From: Hyalangium gracile
GTDB taxonomy: Bacteria; Myxococcota; Myxococcia; Myxococcales; Myxococcaceae
Direction: 5' to 3'
Length of the DNA stretch: 64,000 nt
Assembly (NCBI RefSeq): GCF_020103725.1
Contig: NZ_JAHXBG010000008.1
Coordinates: 186,001-250,000 of the forward strand
The position numbers and the translations under genes were made by a program. Under the pieces are notes generated by a model. The model had not been told where the DNA came from and did no database searches. It saw only the letters and a program-made list of their open reading frames with translations. Below, piece by piece: positions 51,231 to 59,661 of this stretch (the stretch's first letter is position 1; each line of letters starts with the position of its first letter).

Positions 51231-52985
51231 ATGGACATCACCAGGCTGAGGGAGCAGGCGGAGGCGTGGCGCAAGGCGGATCCGGACCCGAACACCGCGG
51301 AGGAGCTGGCGCGGCTGCTGACAGCCGGGGATGCCGCGGAGCTGGCGGACCGCTTCGCGGGCAACCTGGAGTTCGGCACCGCGGGGCTGCGCGGCGTGCT
51401 GGGCGCGGGGCCCAACCGGATGAACCGGGCGGTGGTGCGCCGCACCACGGCGGGGCTGGCGCGCTACCTCAAGGCCCAGGTGCCGGACGTGGCCACGCGC
51501 GGCGTGGTGGTGGGGCGGGATGGGCGGAGGATGAGCGCCGAGTTCGCGGAGGACACGGCCTGCGTGCTCGCCGCCGAGGGCATCCCCGCGCTGGTGTTCC
51601 CCACGCTGGCTCCGACGCCGCTGACGGCGTTCGCCACGCTGCACCTGAACGCGGCGGCGGCGGTGATGGTCACCGCCAGCCACAACCCGCCCGAGTACAA
51701 CGGCTACAAGGTGTACTGGGGCAATGGCGCGCAGATCATCCCTCCGCACGACAAGGGGATCGCCGCCGCCATCGACGCGGTGGAGCCCGCCAACGAGGTG
51801 CGGCTGCTGACTCCGGCCGAGGCTCGCTCCAAGGGGCTGTGGCGGGAGCTCCAGGCGGATGTGGGAGAGGCCTACCTGAAGGCCATTCTGGGGCTGCGGA
51901 TGTATGGGCGCGGCTCGGACACGCTCGCCATCGTCTATACGGCGATGCACGGCGTGGGCGGCGTGTGGATGGACCGTGCCATCCGTGCGGCGGGCTTCTC
52001 GCGCTTCCACGTCGTGGCTGAGCAGCAGCAGCCGGACGGAACCTTCCCGACGGTGCGCTTCCCGAACCCCGAGGAGCCTGGCGCGATGGACCTGTCCACC
52101 GCCGTCGCCGAGCGCGAGAAGGCGCAGCTGGTGCTCGCCAACGATCCGGACGCGGATCGGCTCGCGGTGATGGTGCGTGACGGGGAAGGCAAGCTGCGCA
52201 TGCTCACCGGCAACGAGGTGGGCGTGCTGCTGGGCCACTACCTGCTCACCCAGGGCACCAAGAAGGCCCGGCCCTATGTGGCCACCACCATCGTCTCGTC
52301 GGTGCAGCTCGGGCAGATCGCCCACGAGCTGAACGCCGCGTATGACGAGGTGCTGACGGGCTTCAAGTGGATCGCCAACCGCGCGCTGGAGCGCGAGCGG
52401 AGCGAGAGCATCCAGTTCGTCTTCGGCTACGAGGAGGCGCTCGGCTACACGGTGGGCACGGTGGCGCGCGACAAGGACGGCATCAGCGCGGGCCTGGTGT
52501 TCGCGGACCTGGCGGCGTGGTGCGAGTCTCGCGGGACGACGGTGCTCGGCTACCTGGAGGAGATCCAGCGCCGGCACGGCCTCTTCGTCGGGGGGCAGCG
52601 CAACTTCACGTTCAAGGGCGCGGAGGGGGCGCAGACCATCGCGCGCATCATGGAGGGCTTCCGTGCCGCGCCTCCGGAGCGCGTGGGGGCCTACGCCGTC
52701 CAGAACTCCAAGGACTACAAGAAGCGCGAGGCGCGCAGGGGCGGGAAGGTGGAGCCGCTCACCCTGCCGTCCTCGAACGTCATCGCCTACGAGCTGGAGG
52801 GCGGCCACCGTGTCACCCTGCGGCCCTCCGGCACCGAGCCGAAGATCAAATACTACTTCGAGCTGAAGGAGACGCTCGGAGCCGGTGAGCCCATGGCCCA
52901 GGCCCGTGCTCGGGCGGAGGGGCGGCTCCAGGCGTTGATGGATGCCTTCGTGGCGCTCGCGCGTGATCGCGGGCAGCCCGCCTGA
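51231..52985 (+). CDS. Phosphohexomutase (phosphoglucomutase/phosphomannomutase, PgcA/PGM2-like)
   Basis: 584-residue alpha-D-phosphohexomutase. Four domains: active Ser in VTASHNPPEYNGYKVYW, metal loop NDPDADRLAV, sugar-binding GYEEALGYTVG and phosphate-binding RPSGTEPKIKYY. The long form with FGTAGLRGVLGAGPNRMN matches PgcA and the vertebrate PGM2 group, which can also interconvert (deoxy)ribose-1- and -5-phosphate. Beside deoC that activity would feed deoxyribose-1-phosphate from the phosphorylase into the aldolase; this is inference. ATG 51231, with GAGGAGGCGGG upstream. Confidence 0.9.
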   Translation: MDITRLREQAEAWRKADPDPNTAEELARLLTAGDAAELADRFAGNLEFGTAGLRGVLGAGPNRMNRAVVRRTTAGLARYLKAQVPDVATRGVVVGRDGRRMSAEFAEDTACVLAAEGIPALVFPTLAPTPLTAFATLHLNAAAAVMVTASHNPPEYNGYKVYWGNGAQIIPPHDKGIAAAIDAVEPANEVRLLTPAEARSKGLWRELQADVGEAYLKAILGLRMYGRGSDTLAIVYTAMHGVGGVWMDRAIRAAGFSRFHVVAEQQQPDGTFPTVRFPNPEEPGAMDLSTAVAEREKAQLVLANDPDADRLAVMVRDGEGKLRMLTGNEVGVLLGHYLLTQGTKKARPYVATTIVSSVQLGQIAHELNAAYDEVLTGFKWIANRALERERSESIQFVFGYEEALGYTVGTVARDKDGISAGLVFADLAAWCESRGTTVLGYLEEIQRRHGLFVGGQRNFTFKGAEGAQTIARIMEGFRAAPPERVGAYAVQNSKDYKKREARRGGKVEPLTLPSSNVIAYELEGGHRVTLRPSGTEPKIKYYFELKETLGAGEPMAQARARAEGRLQALMDAFVALARDRGQPA

Positions 52986-53052
52986 GTCTCCTGCTGCGTC
53001 AGCTCCGTTTCCCCTGGCCGCGCTCGTCGCGGCCTCTCACCGAGGGTGTTTC

Positions 53053-53727
53053 GTGAAGCGTCTCGTTGCTGGGTTCTTCCTCTGCTCGCTCCTCGCCGCC
53101 ACGGGGGCGTTCGCGCAAGAGGAGCAGGCCTCCTACGGCCGTGGACAGGGCTGGTCCCTGCTGGCGGGCGATACCGTGGGCGCCAACCAGAATGTCCTCT
53201 CGGCCCAGATCGGTTGGCCGGGCCTCTCGCTGGGGCTGCTCCACGGCGCCAGCTCCCGGTTGGACCTGGGCGGCAAGTTCACCTTCAACTACGGCCAGGA
53301 GGGCATCGTCGAGATCGTCGAGCCCGGCATCAAGCTCCAGGGCTGGGTGCGGCTGATGCTGGCGCGCACGCCCCAGGCCACGCTGGCGCTCGTCTTCCAG
53401 CCCGGGCCGCTCTTCTACTTCCACGATGGAGACACGGACGTGGGCCTGGCGCTGCCGGTGTCGCTGGTGGCCGGCATCCCGGTGGGCAGCGCCATCATGC
53501 TCAACCTGGGGCTGGACGTGCCCTTCCACGTCTACTTCGGCTCCGGCGGCGGTCCCGTCTTCCCCCTCCTGGCGGGAGGGGGGCTGGAGTACTTCATCGA
53601 CCGCAGCCTGCAGGTGAACTTCAACGTCCGGATGGGGCCTTCCATCATCCCGGAGTCAGGCCGCCGAGGGCGCAGCGACGCGTACTTCACCCTCGAGGCC
53701 CTGATGGGCGTGGCCTGGCGCCTCTGA
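53053..53727 (+). CDS. Exported outer-membrane beta-barrel-like protein
   Basis: 224 residues. GTG start and signal peptide VKRLVAGFFLCSLLAATGAF then AQEEQ. The mature part alternates hydrophobic and polar residues in strands (NVLSAQIGWPGLSLGLLHGA, YFIDRSLQVNFNVRMGPSII) and ends with an aromatic-leucine strand (LEALMGVAWRL), as expected for a small OMP barrel. Function unknown. The frame's earlier ATG at 52942 lies within the mutase gene and adds no signal peptide, so it was not used. Confidence 0.7.
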   Translation: MKRLVAGFFLCSLLAATGAFAQEEQASYGRGQGWSLLAGDTVGANQNVLSAQIGWPGLSLGLLHGASSRLDLGGKFTFNYGQEGIVEIVEPGIKLQGWVRLMLARTPQATLALVFQPGPLFYFHDGDTDVGLALPVSLVAGIPVGSAIMLNLGLDVPFHVYFGSGGGPVFPLLAGGGLEYFIDRSLQVNFNVRMGPSIIPESGRRGRSDAYFTLEALMGVAWRL

Positions 53728-53819
53728 GAGGTTCAGGCCGTCCTTGGAGGTTCCTGGAGGCGCCTCGCTCGAGCGACGCGGCGACGCCTGGGGTGTGGCG
53801 GACGTATTCTCGCGGCACC

Positions 53820-54539
53820 ATGAAACGACCCCCCTTGCGGTGGGCGTGGCTGCTGCTGTGCAGCGCGCTGGCAGCCTGTGCGACGACCTCAGCTTCCTCG
53901 CTCGAGAGCGTGGAGGACGACGACGCGGGAGAGATCGTCTCGTTCGAAGAGGCGTGCACCGAAGAGAGCAGCCTGCTGGCGCTGTGCGCCGGAGAGCGGT
54001 GCGGGCTGTACCGATGCCGCGAGGTGATGGAGCAAGCCGGCGCGGGCCGCGTGGTGCTTACCCGTGGCGGACCGCCGGTGCTGCCTGGCCCGCAGGCGGG
54101 ACCCCTGCGCTACCGGGGGAGCGCGCAGCAACTGCCTCGGGACACGCGGCCCGTGTTCATCATCCCGTGGAGACACAGGCAGGAGCTGCTACCCAGTCAG
54201 CAGAAGCTGCTGGAGGAGCAGGCGGCGGAGCGCAGCCAGCCGCACGAGCGCCACCACATCTTCCCCCGTGCGTTCAGAGCGTGGTTCGGCCTCCAGGGCA
54301 TCGACATCGACGAATACGTGATACCGCTGCTGGTGACGAAGCACCGAAGCATCCACCTGGGAGCGAATGGCGGCCCGTGGAACGCTGCCTGGCGGAAGTT
54401 CATCGAAGCGCACCAGGAAGAGGGCGTTACGAAAGAGGAGATCTATCGATACGCAGGACAGCTCATCTACGAGTTCGAGCTGTTCGGTCCAGTGGTGCCG
54501 TACTGGAAACAGCCGCCACCGCTGCCTCTGGGGTATTGA
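53820..54539 (+). CDS. sitA6: SitA6-type polymorphic toxin lipoprotein (DUF2380)
   Basis: 239 residues. Signal WAWLLLCSALAAC with lipobox LAAC (Cys20). A Cys-containing acidic stretch (SLLALCAGERCGLYRCREVM) precedes a C-terminal nuclease-like toxin domain: ERHHIFPRAFRAWFGLQGID, IDEYVIPLLVTKHRSIHLGA, NGGPWNAAWRKFIEAH. This is the DUF2380/TIGR02269 Myxococcus lipoprotein family, known as SitA6. SitA toxins enter neighbours by TraA/TraB outer-membrane exchange and kill cells lacking the matching SitI. The double-CXXCG immunity gene follows after 7 bp. Exact target is unknown; HH motif suggests nucleic acid. Confidence 0.8.
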   Translation: MKRPPLRWAWLLLCSALAACATTSASSLESVEDDDAGEIVSFEEACTEESSLLALCAGERCGLYRCREVMEQAGAGRVVLTRGGPPVLPGPQAGPLRYRGSAQQLPRDTRPVFIIPWRHRQELLPSQQKLLEEQAAERSQPHERHHIFPRAFRAWFGLQGIDIDEYVIPLLVTKHRSIHLGANGGPWNAAWRKFIEAHQEEGVTKEEIYRYAGQLIYEFELFGPVVPYWKQPPPLPLGY

Positions 54540-54546
54540 GGAACCG

Positions 54547-55269
54547 ATGCGATTCTACTGGCTGCGCAACGTCCCGCGCCCACGTTACCCAGGGGGGTAT
54601 ACGGACGGCCGCACCTGGTTCCTGCCGGGAGTGCACTGCCCGCTGTGTGGTGCGACAGGGGGGACGACCGCGAATGCCTATCCCTCGGTGGATCTGTCCC
54701 TGCTGCCGGCTCAGGAACAGGGGAAGTATTTGGCGCGCCTGGAGGAGGACTATGCGGAGTTCGAGCGGTTGCGCGAGCAGGTACGCCCGCTCGTGCCCGC
54801 CGGAGCCCACCTCTGGCCGGGGACGGGCTTCGGCCCCATGAACGGCTCGGCCCAGGGAGAGTTTGGTCCGCTGGTGCTCGTCAACCCCTGGGAGCTGCTG
54901 ATGAAGCCCGAGCCCTTGCAGCGCCTGCAGGCCGAGGGACTGCGTGGCCTGAAGGGATGCCGCACGGCCCTGCGCTTCCGCAAGAAGAACCCGCCCGAGC
55001 TGCTGGAACTGGAGCTTCTGCCCGGAGGCGACCTTCACCCGGACTGTCTGTCGGAACGCCCCACGCCCTGCCCGAAATGTGAGCGCATCGGCCTCAAGCG
55101 TCCGGAGGAACCCATCCTGGACGCGGCCACGCTGCCAGGAGAGCTGGACGTGTTCCGGCTGGCTGCCTTCAAGACGATGCTCATCGGCACCGAGCGGTTC
55201 GTCGAGACGGTGCGACGGCTGGGCTACGAGCAGGACATCGCCTTCCGCGAACTGCCTGTGCGCTCGTAG
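54547..55269 (+). CDS. sitI6: SitI6-type double-CXXCG immunity protein
   Basis: 240 residues. N-terminal motif MRFYWLRNVPRPRYPGGYTD; first CXXCG at HCPLCGATGG; central GTGFGPMNGSAQGEFGPLVL and NPWELLMKPEPLQRLQAEGL; second CXXC at PCPKCERIGL (fifth residue Glu, not Gly). C-terminal LDVFRLAAFKTMLIGTERFV. This is the TIGR02264 family, immunity partners of SitA6 toxins. Cytosolic or periplasmic localisation is not certain; there is no signal peptide. ATG at 54547, 7 bp after the toxin stop, same operon. Confidence 0.82.
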   Translation: MRFYWLRNVPRPRYPGGYTDGRTWFLPGVHCPLCGATGGTTANAYPSVDLSLLPAQEQGKYLARLEEDYAEFERLREQVRPLVPAGAHLWPGTGFGPMNGSAQGEFGPLVLVNPWELLMKPEPLQRLQAEGLRGLKGCRTALRFRKKNPPELLELELLPGGDLHPDCLSERPTPCPKCERIGLKRPEEPILDAATLPGELDVFRLAAFKTMLIGTERFVETVRRLGYEQDIAFRELPVRS

Positions 55270-55279
55270 CCAGCTGCGA

Positions 55280-55837
55280 CTACCAGGAGCGGACCTGCTC
55301 CGCGGGCAGCTCCACCGTGAAGATGTTGCCGCCGGTGGGGCGGTTCTTCACCGTCAGCCGCGTGCCCAGCGTCTCCGCGCGCTCGATCGTCGCCTGCATC
55401 GCGTCCTCGACGATGACGCTCGCCCCGGTGTCCTGCACCCGCAGCCGCGGGCCGTAGTCACCGAACGGATCCGCCGGCTCCACGATGACCCGGAGCACGT
55501 GCGCGCGGTCCGTCAGCGCCTTCATCGCCGCGGCCGCCGTGGCCACCATGTGCTCGATGATCTGCGCGAACTGGCGCCGCGGCAGCTCCACCTTCACCGT
55601 CTCGGTCGGCAGGTGGTAGTGGATGTCCACGTTGTCCAGCCGGCCCTCGGTCAGCATCTGCGCCACCACGTCCTGCGCCAGCTCGCTCAGGTCCAGCGGC
55701 AGTGTCTCGCGCAGGTAGGCATCCAGCGAGACGACGTTGTCCAGGCTCGGCGCGGTCTGGGGCGCGACCATTTCCGTCGGAGACTCCACCGACAGGGTCT
55801 TGCGAGCGGTTGCCGTCGTTGCCGAAGTCGCCATCAT
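55280..55837 (-). CDS. HATPase-like protein with degenerate ATP site
   Basis: 185 residues with the layout of a histidine-kinase ATPase domain but no HisKA or sensor. The N-box position reads FAQIIEHMVATAAAAMKA, where kinase Asn residues are His/Thr. The G1 box is reduced to RVQDTGASV. The G2 box is absent, though the end GGNIFTVELPAE matches the last HATPase strand. ATP binding is doubtful. It may be an adaptor that docks on a response regulator or histidine kinase. Starts at ATG 55837 (or 55834). Converges with the SitI6 gene, 10 bp apart. Confidence 0.65.
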   Translation of the reverse strand: MMATSATTATARKTLSVESPTEMVAPQTAPSLDNVVSLDAYLRETLPLDLSELAQDVVAQMLTEGRLDNVDIHYHLPTETVKVELPRRQFAQIIEHMVATAAAAMKALTDRAHVLRVIVEPADPFGDYGPRLRVQDTGASVIVEDAMQATIERAETLGTRLTVKNRPTGGNIFTVELPAEQVRSW

Positions 55838-56119
55838 CTCGCCACCTCCACCGAGTGCCGCCTCTTGGACGGCCGGGCAGGAGAAGTTCCAAACCGTATA
55901 ATCCCACCTGCTAGATGCGTGCCTAGTTTTTGTCCTGAAAACTTCTTCTCGTCTCTCTGGAATTGTCGCCGTTGCCCAAGAGAAATCATGGGGTTGGCAG
56001 CCCCCACCGCTCCCGGAATTCGAGAAAAGGAAGGCATGCCTACACAGAGGGGTGGGTCAACCGTGAATCCTGGTCAGTCCTGACCCGGGTGTTTTCCGAC
56101 TCTCACCAGCAGGTGGGGT
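55838..56119. other. Non-coding gap with weak promoter-like signals
   Basis: 282 bp without a convincing gene. TATAAT occurs on plus at 55897-55902, but no matching -35 lies at 16-18 bp. On minus the same spot reads ATTATACG and might serve the HATPase gene. A palindrome GGTCAG-TC-CTGACC lies at 56072-56085, 35 bp after the permease stop, as a possible terminator or operator. Composition is more A/T-rich than the flanks. Confidence 0.4.
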
Positions 56120-57049
56120 TTATCGGGATTCCTGCTCGTAGGGCGTTCCGAGCGCCGCTGGAGCGCTGCTGCGCTGGCCCTGGATGGTGAGCAGCAGCAG
56201 GGTGAGCAGGTACGGCAGCGCGAGCAGGAAGCCCTGGGGGACGACCTCCAGGATCTGCGGAGCGCTGGAGGCCAGCCCGATGCGCAGGGCGTTGCCGAAG
56301 GCGAAGAAGGAGGCGGCCCCGAAGGCGCCCAGCGGCGTCCAGCGTCCGAACACCATGGCGGCCAGGGCCATGAAGCCCAGGCCCGCGGGGGTGTGCTGCT
56401 CGAAGCGGTCCAGCACCGCGGTGGAGAGCACCGCGCCGCCCAGGCCCGCCAGCAGGCCTCCTCCGAGCACCGCGCCCCAGCGCAGCGCCGGCACGCTCAG
56501 GCCCAGGGTGGCCACCGCGTGGGGCTTCTCGCCCACCGCGCGCAGCCGCAGGCCCATGGCGGTGTGGTTGAGCACCGCGTGGAAGATGAAGGGCAGCACC
56601 AGCGCCAGGTACGCCAGCCCCGGGTGGTCCGAGAGCGCGCGCAGCAGGGGCACATCGTGAATCAGGGGCAGCTTCCAGCGCGGCAGCTGCGCGATGGGCG
56701 GCGTGCCGTTGGGGCTGTAGAGCGCCTCCAGCAGGAAGGTGCCCCCGGCGAGCGCCACCAGGTTGATGGCCATGCCCGAGACGACCTGGTCCGAGCGCCA
56801 GCGGATGCTCAGGTAGCCATGGATGGAGGCCAGCGCCGCGCCCGCCACCATCCCCACCATCACCCCCAGCGGGGTGGGCATGTACAGCGCCGCCACCGCC
56901 GCGACGAAGGCGCCGGCGCGCATCTGCCCCTCCAGGCCCACGTTCACCACGCCCGCGCGCTCGGAGAGCACACCTCCCAGGGTGGCGAAGATGAGCGCGG
57001 GGGCCGCGTCCAGGGTGGAGAAGAGGAGCGCCTCGAGGATCTCAAGCAC
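56120..57049 (-). CDS. Nucleoside ABC transporter permease 2
   Basis: 309-residue inner-membrane permease of the BPD_transp_2 (branched-chain amino acid/ribose/nucleoside) family, eight or more helices. Motifs: LEALLFSTLDAAPALIFATL, GGVLSERAGVVNVGLEGQM, LNHTAMGLRLRAVGEKPHAV (the EAA-like cytosolic loop) and FMALAAMVFGRWTPLGAFGA. It pairs with the upstream permease, as in BmpA/NupNOPQ-type nucleoside importers. GTG at 57049 overlaps the preceding gene's stop by 8 nt; the longer frame to 57073 adds Pro-rich sequence without similarity. Confidence 0.9.
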   Translation of the reverse strand: MLEILEALLFSTLDAAPALIFATLGGVLSERAGVVNVGLEGQMRAGAFVAAVAALYMPTPLGVMVGMVAGAALASIHGYLSIRWRSDQVVSGMAINLVALAGGTFLLEALYSPNGTPPIAQLPRWKLPLIHDVPLLRALSDHPGLAYLALVLPFIFHAVLNHTAMGLRLRAVGEKPHAVATLGLSVPALRWGAVLGGGLLAGLGGAVLSTAVLDRFEQHTPAGLGFMALAAMVFGRWTPLGAFGAASFFAFGNALRIGLASSAPQILEVVPQGFLLALPYLLTLLLLTIQGQRSSAPAALGTPYEQESR

Positions 57050-58154
57050 GGGGCACCTCGGCGGGGGCGGCAACGGCTCGGCGTTTGCGCAGCAGCGCCA
57101 GCCACACCAGGCGGCCCGCGACGAAGAGCAGCGCCAGGCCCTGGATGAGCTCCGGGAAGCTCTTGTGGACGCCCAGCAGCTGCATCCGCGTGCCCCCGGC
57201 GCGCAGGGCTCCGAAGAACAGCGCGGTGAGCGTCACACCCAGCGGGTTGCTGTTTCCGATGAGCGCGATGGCGATGCCGTCGAAGCCATAGGGCGCCCCC
57301 AGCACGCCGGGGTAGCGGAACTCGGTGCCCAGCACCAGCACCGCGCCGGCCATCCCCGCCAGCGCCCCGGCCATCGCCATGGCCTCGGCCGCGCGCTGCT
57401 TCACGGGGATGCCCGCCGCCCGCGCCGCGTCCGCGCCCAGGCCCGCCGCCCGGGTCTCGAAGCCGCGCCGGGTCCGGTTCAGCCACACCCAGACGAGCAG
57501 CGCCACGAGCAGCGCCACCACGAAGCCCAGGTTCAGCCGGGAGATGTCTCCCAGCAGCCGGGGCAGCCGCGCGGTGGCGTGGATCTCCGCCGTGCCGGAC
57601 ACCGACTGGCCCGAGCCGGCCGCCGCGCGCAGCGGGCCCACCACCAGCCAGTTGTCCACCAGGCTCACCGCCACCCAGTTGAGCATGATGGTGGAGATGA
57701 CCTCATGGACGCCGCGCCACAGCTTGAGGGCCGCGGCGATGAGCGCCCAGGCCGCTCCGGCGAGGGCGGCGGCCAGCAGCGCCATGGGGATGTGCAGGGG
57801 GCCGGGGGCAGACACCTGCGCGCCCACCACCGCCGCCACCAGCGAGCCCACCACCATCTGGCCCTGCGCGCCGATGTTGAACAGGCCGGCCTTGAAGGCC
57901 ACCGCCACCGACAGGCCGGTGAGGATCAGCAGGGCCGCCTTGCCCGCGGCCTCACCCAGCGGCCGGGCCAGCAGCGCGCCGTCGCCCACCTCCAGGTACC
58001 GGGGCCACTGGCCCAGGCCTCCATAGAGCATCTGGAGGTACGCCTCGCCGGCGATCTTCACGTCCCGTGTCAGCGCGATCGCGATCCAGCACACCACGAG
58101 CGCCAGCAGCACGGACAGGATCGACGGTACCGCGGCGCGCCACTTCTCACCCAT
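57042..58154 (-). CDS. Nucleoside ABC transporter permease 1
   Basis: 370-residue permease of the same family. N-terminal helix SILSVLLALVVCWIAIALT, then LTGLSVAVAFKAGLFNIGAQ, GQMVVGSLVAA, and the conserved loop NRTRRGFETRAAGLGADAAR. Pairs with permease 2 to form the membrane channel for nucleosides imported by the BmpA/ABC system. The ATG at 58154 overlaps the ATPase gene's end by 8 nt, so the four transporter genes are a tight operon. Confidence 0.9.
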   Translation of the reverse strand: MGEKWRAAVPSILSVLLALVVCWIAIALTRDVKIAGEAYLQMLYGGLGQWPRYLEVGDGALLARPLGEAAGKAALLILTGLSVAVAFKAGLFNIGAQGQMVVGSLVAAVVGAQVSAPGPLHIPMALLAAALAGAAWALIAAALKLWRGVHEVISTIMLNWVAVSLVDNWLVVGPLRAAAGSGQSVSGTAEIHATARLPRLLGDISRLNLGFVVALLVALLVWVWLNRTRRGFETRAAGLGADAARAAGIPVKQRAAEAMAMAGALAGMAGAVLVLGTEFRYPGVLGAPYGFDGIAIALIGNSNPLGVTLTALFFGALRAGGTRMQLLGVHKSFPELIQGLALLFVAGRLVWLALLRKRRAVAAPAEVPRA

Positions 58155-59661
58155 GGCTCGACCCCGTTCCCAGCATTCGACCGCCGATCTCCCGCTCGTC
58201 GAACTCGGGCCGGGTGAAGGTGCCCGTCACGCGCCCCTCGAAGAGCACGTAGACGCGATCGGCCATCGTCAGCACCTCCTCCAGGTCCAGCGAGATGAGC
58301 AGCACGCCCACGCCTCGGGCCCGCTCCTCGCGCAGCCGCGAGTGCACCTGGGCCACCGCGCTGATGTCCAGCCCGCGCGTGGGCTGCACCACCACCACCA
58401 GCTTCGGCTCGCAGTCCAGCTCGCGCGCCACCACCACCTTCTGCTGGTTGCCTCCCGAGAGCGCCTGGATGGGGAGCAGCGGATCCGGCGGCCTCACGTC
58501 ATACGCGCCCAGGAGCTTCCGCGTGCGCTCCCGCCGCCCCTTGAAGTCCAGCCAGGGGCCCCGCGCGAAGGGCGGCAGGCCCTGGCGGCCGAGCGCCACG
58601 TTCTCCTCCACGCTCATGCCCTTGACCACCGCGCGCCGCAGCCGGTCCTCGGGCACGTGGCTCAGGCCGCGCCGTCGCGCCTCGTCCGGGTTCAGGCCCC
58701 GCAGCGGCTTGCCGAGCAGCGTCCCGCCGCCGTCCTCCAGCGGGCGCAGGCCCGTGAGCACCTCGGCCAGCTCCCGCTGCCCGTTGCCGTCCACCCCGGC
58801 GATGCCGACGATCTCCCCGGCGTGCACGGTGAGCGACACCCCGTTCAGCGCCATGCCCCCGCCATCGGTGCGGGCCTTGAGGTTGGTGGCCTCCAGCACC
58901 ACCGGGCCCGTGGGCGGCTGGTAGGGCTGGATCGCCGCGCCGGCCGGACGGGCCTCGCCCACCATGAGGTTGGCCAGCGCGTCCGCGCTCGTCTCCGCCG
59001 CCTTCACCTCGGCGACCCGTTTGCCGCGGCGCATGACGGCGATGCGCTCGGCCACGCTGAGCACCTCGCGCAGCTTGTGGCTGATGAAGACGACGGTGTG
59101 CCCCTGCTCCTTCAGCCCGCGGGCCACCCGGAACAGATCCTCGGCCTCCTGCGGGGTGAGCACGGCGGTGGGCTCGTCCAGGATGAGCACCTTGGCGCCG
59201 CGGTGCAGCGCCTTGACGATCTCCACCTTCTGCTGCGAGCCCACCGAGAGCGTGTCCACCCGGGCCCGCACATCCAGCTGGAAGCCGAAGCGCTGGCAGG
59301 TGGCCGTCACCTCGGCGTGCGCCCGCTCCACGTCCATCCGCCCCCAGCGCGTGGGCTCGCGGCCGAGCACCACGTTCTCGGTCACCGTGAGGGTGGGCAC
59401 CAGCATGAAGTGCTGATGCACCATGCCGATCCCCCGGGCGATGGCGTCCCGGGGGCTCTTGAAGCGGACCGGCTTGCCGTCCAGCAGGATGTCACCCGAG
59501 TCCGGGTGATAGAGCCCGTACAGCACGTTCATCAGGCTGGACTTGCCCGCGCCGTTCTCGCCCACCAGCGCGAGCAATTCGCCCGCGTGGATGTCGAGCG
59601 ACACGTCGTCCAACGCCGCGACGCCGCCGAACCGCTTGTGGATGTGGCGAAGGGAGATCAG
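58147..59661 (-). CDS. Nucleoside ABC transporter ATPase (two ABC domains)
   Basis: 504-residue twin ATPase of the ribose/nucleoside importer class. Domain 1: LVGENGAGKSSLMNVLYGLY (Walker A), VGSQQKVEIVKAL (signature) and LILDEPTAVLTPQE (Walker B). Domain 2: VAGVDGNGQRELAEVLTG-type degenerate Walker A, LSGGNQQKVVVAREL and LVVVVQPTRGLD. Conserved sequence (ISLRHIHKRFGGVAAL, including the A-loop Phe) continues upstream of the TTG at 59613. The only possible start covering it is a CTG at 59661 that overlaps the BmpA gene's TGA (CTGA). A CTG start is rare, so that end is uncertain. Confidence 0.85.
   Translation of the reverse strand: MISLRHIHKRFGGVAALDDVSLDIHAGELLALVGENGAGKSSLMNVLYGLYHPDSGDILLDGKPVRFKSPRDAIARGIGMVHQHFMLVPTLTVTENVVLGREPTRWGRMDVERAHAEVTATCQRFGFQLDVRARVDTLSVGSQQKVEIVKALHRGAKVLILDEPTAVLTPQEAEDLFRVARGLKEQGHTVVFISHKLREVLSVAERIAVMRRGKRVAEVKAAETSADALANLMVGEARPAGAAIQPYQPPTGPVVLEATNLKARTDGGGMALNGVSLTVHAGEIVGIAGVDGNGQRELAEVLTGLRPLEDGGGTLLGKPLRGLNPDEARRRGLSHVPEDRLRRAVVKGMSVEENVALGRQGLPPFARGPWLDFKGRRERTRKLLGAYDVRPPDPLLPIQALSGGNQQKVVVARELDCEPKLVVVVQPTRGLDISAVAQVHSRLREERARGVGVLLISLDLEEVLTMADRVYVLFEGRVTGTFTRPEFDEREIGGRMLGTGSSHG

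Noticed and set aside
55874-55902. Strong plus-strand promoter at TATAAT
   Set aside because: No recognisable -35 at correct spacing and no plus-strand gene downstream.
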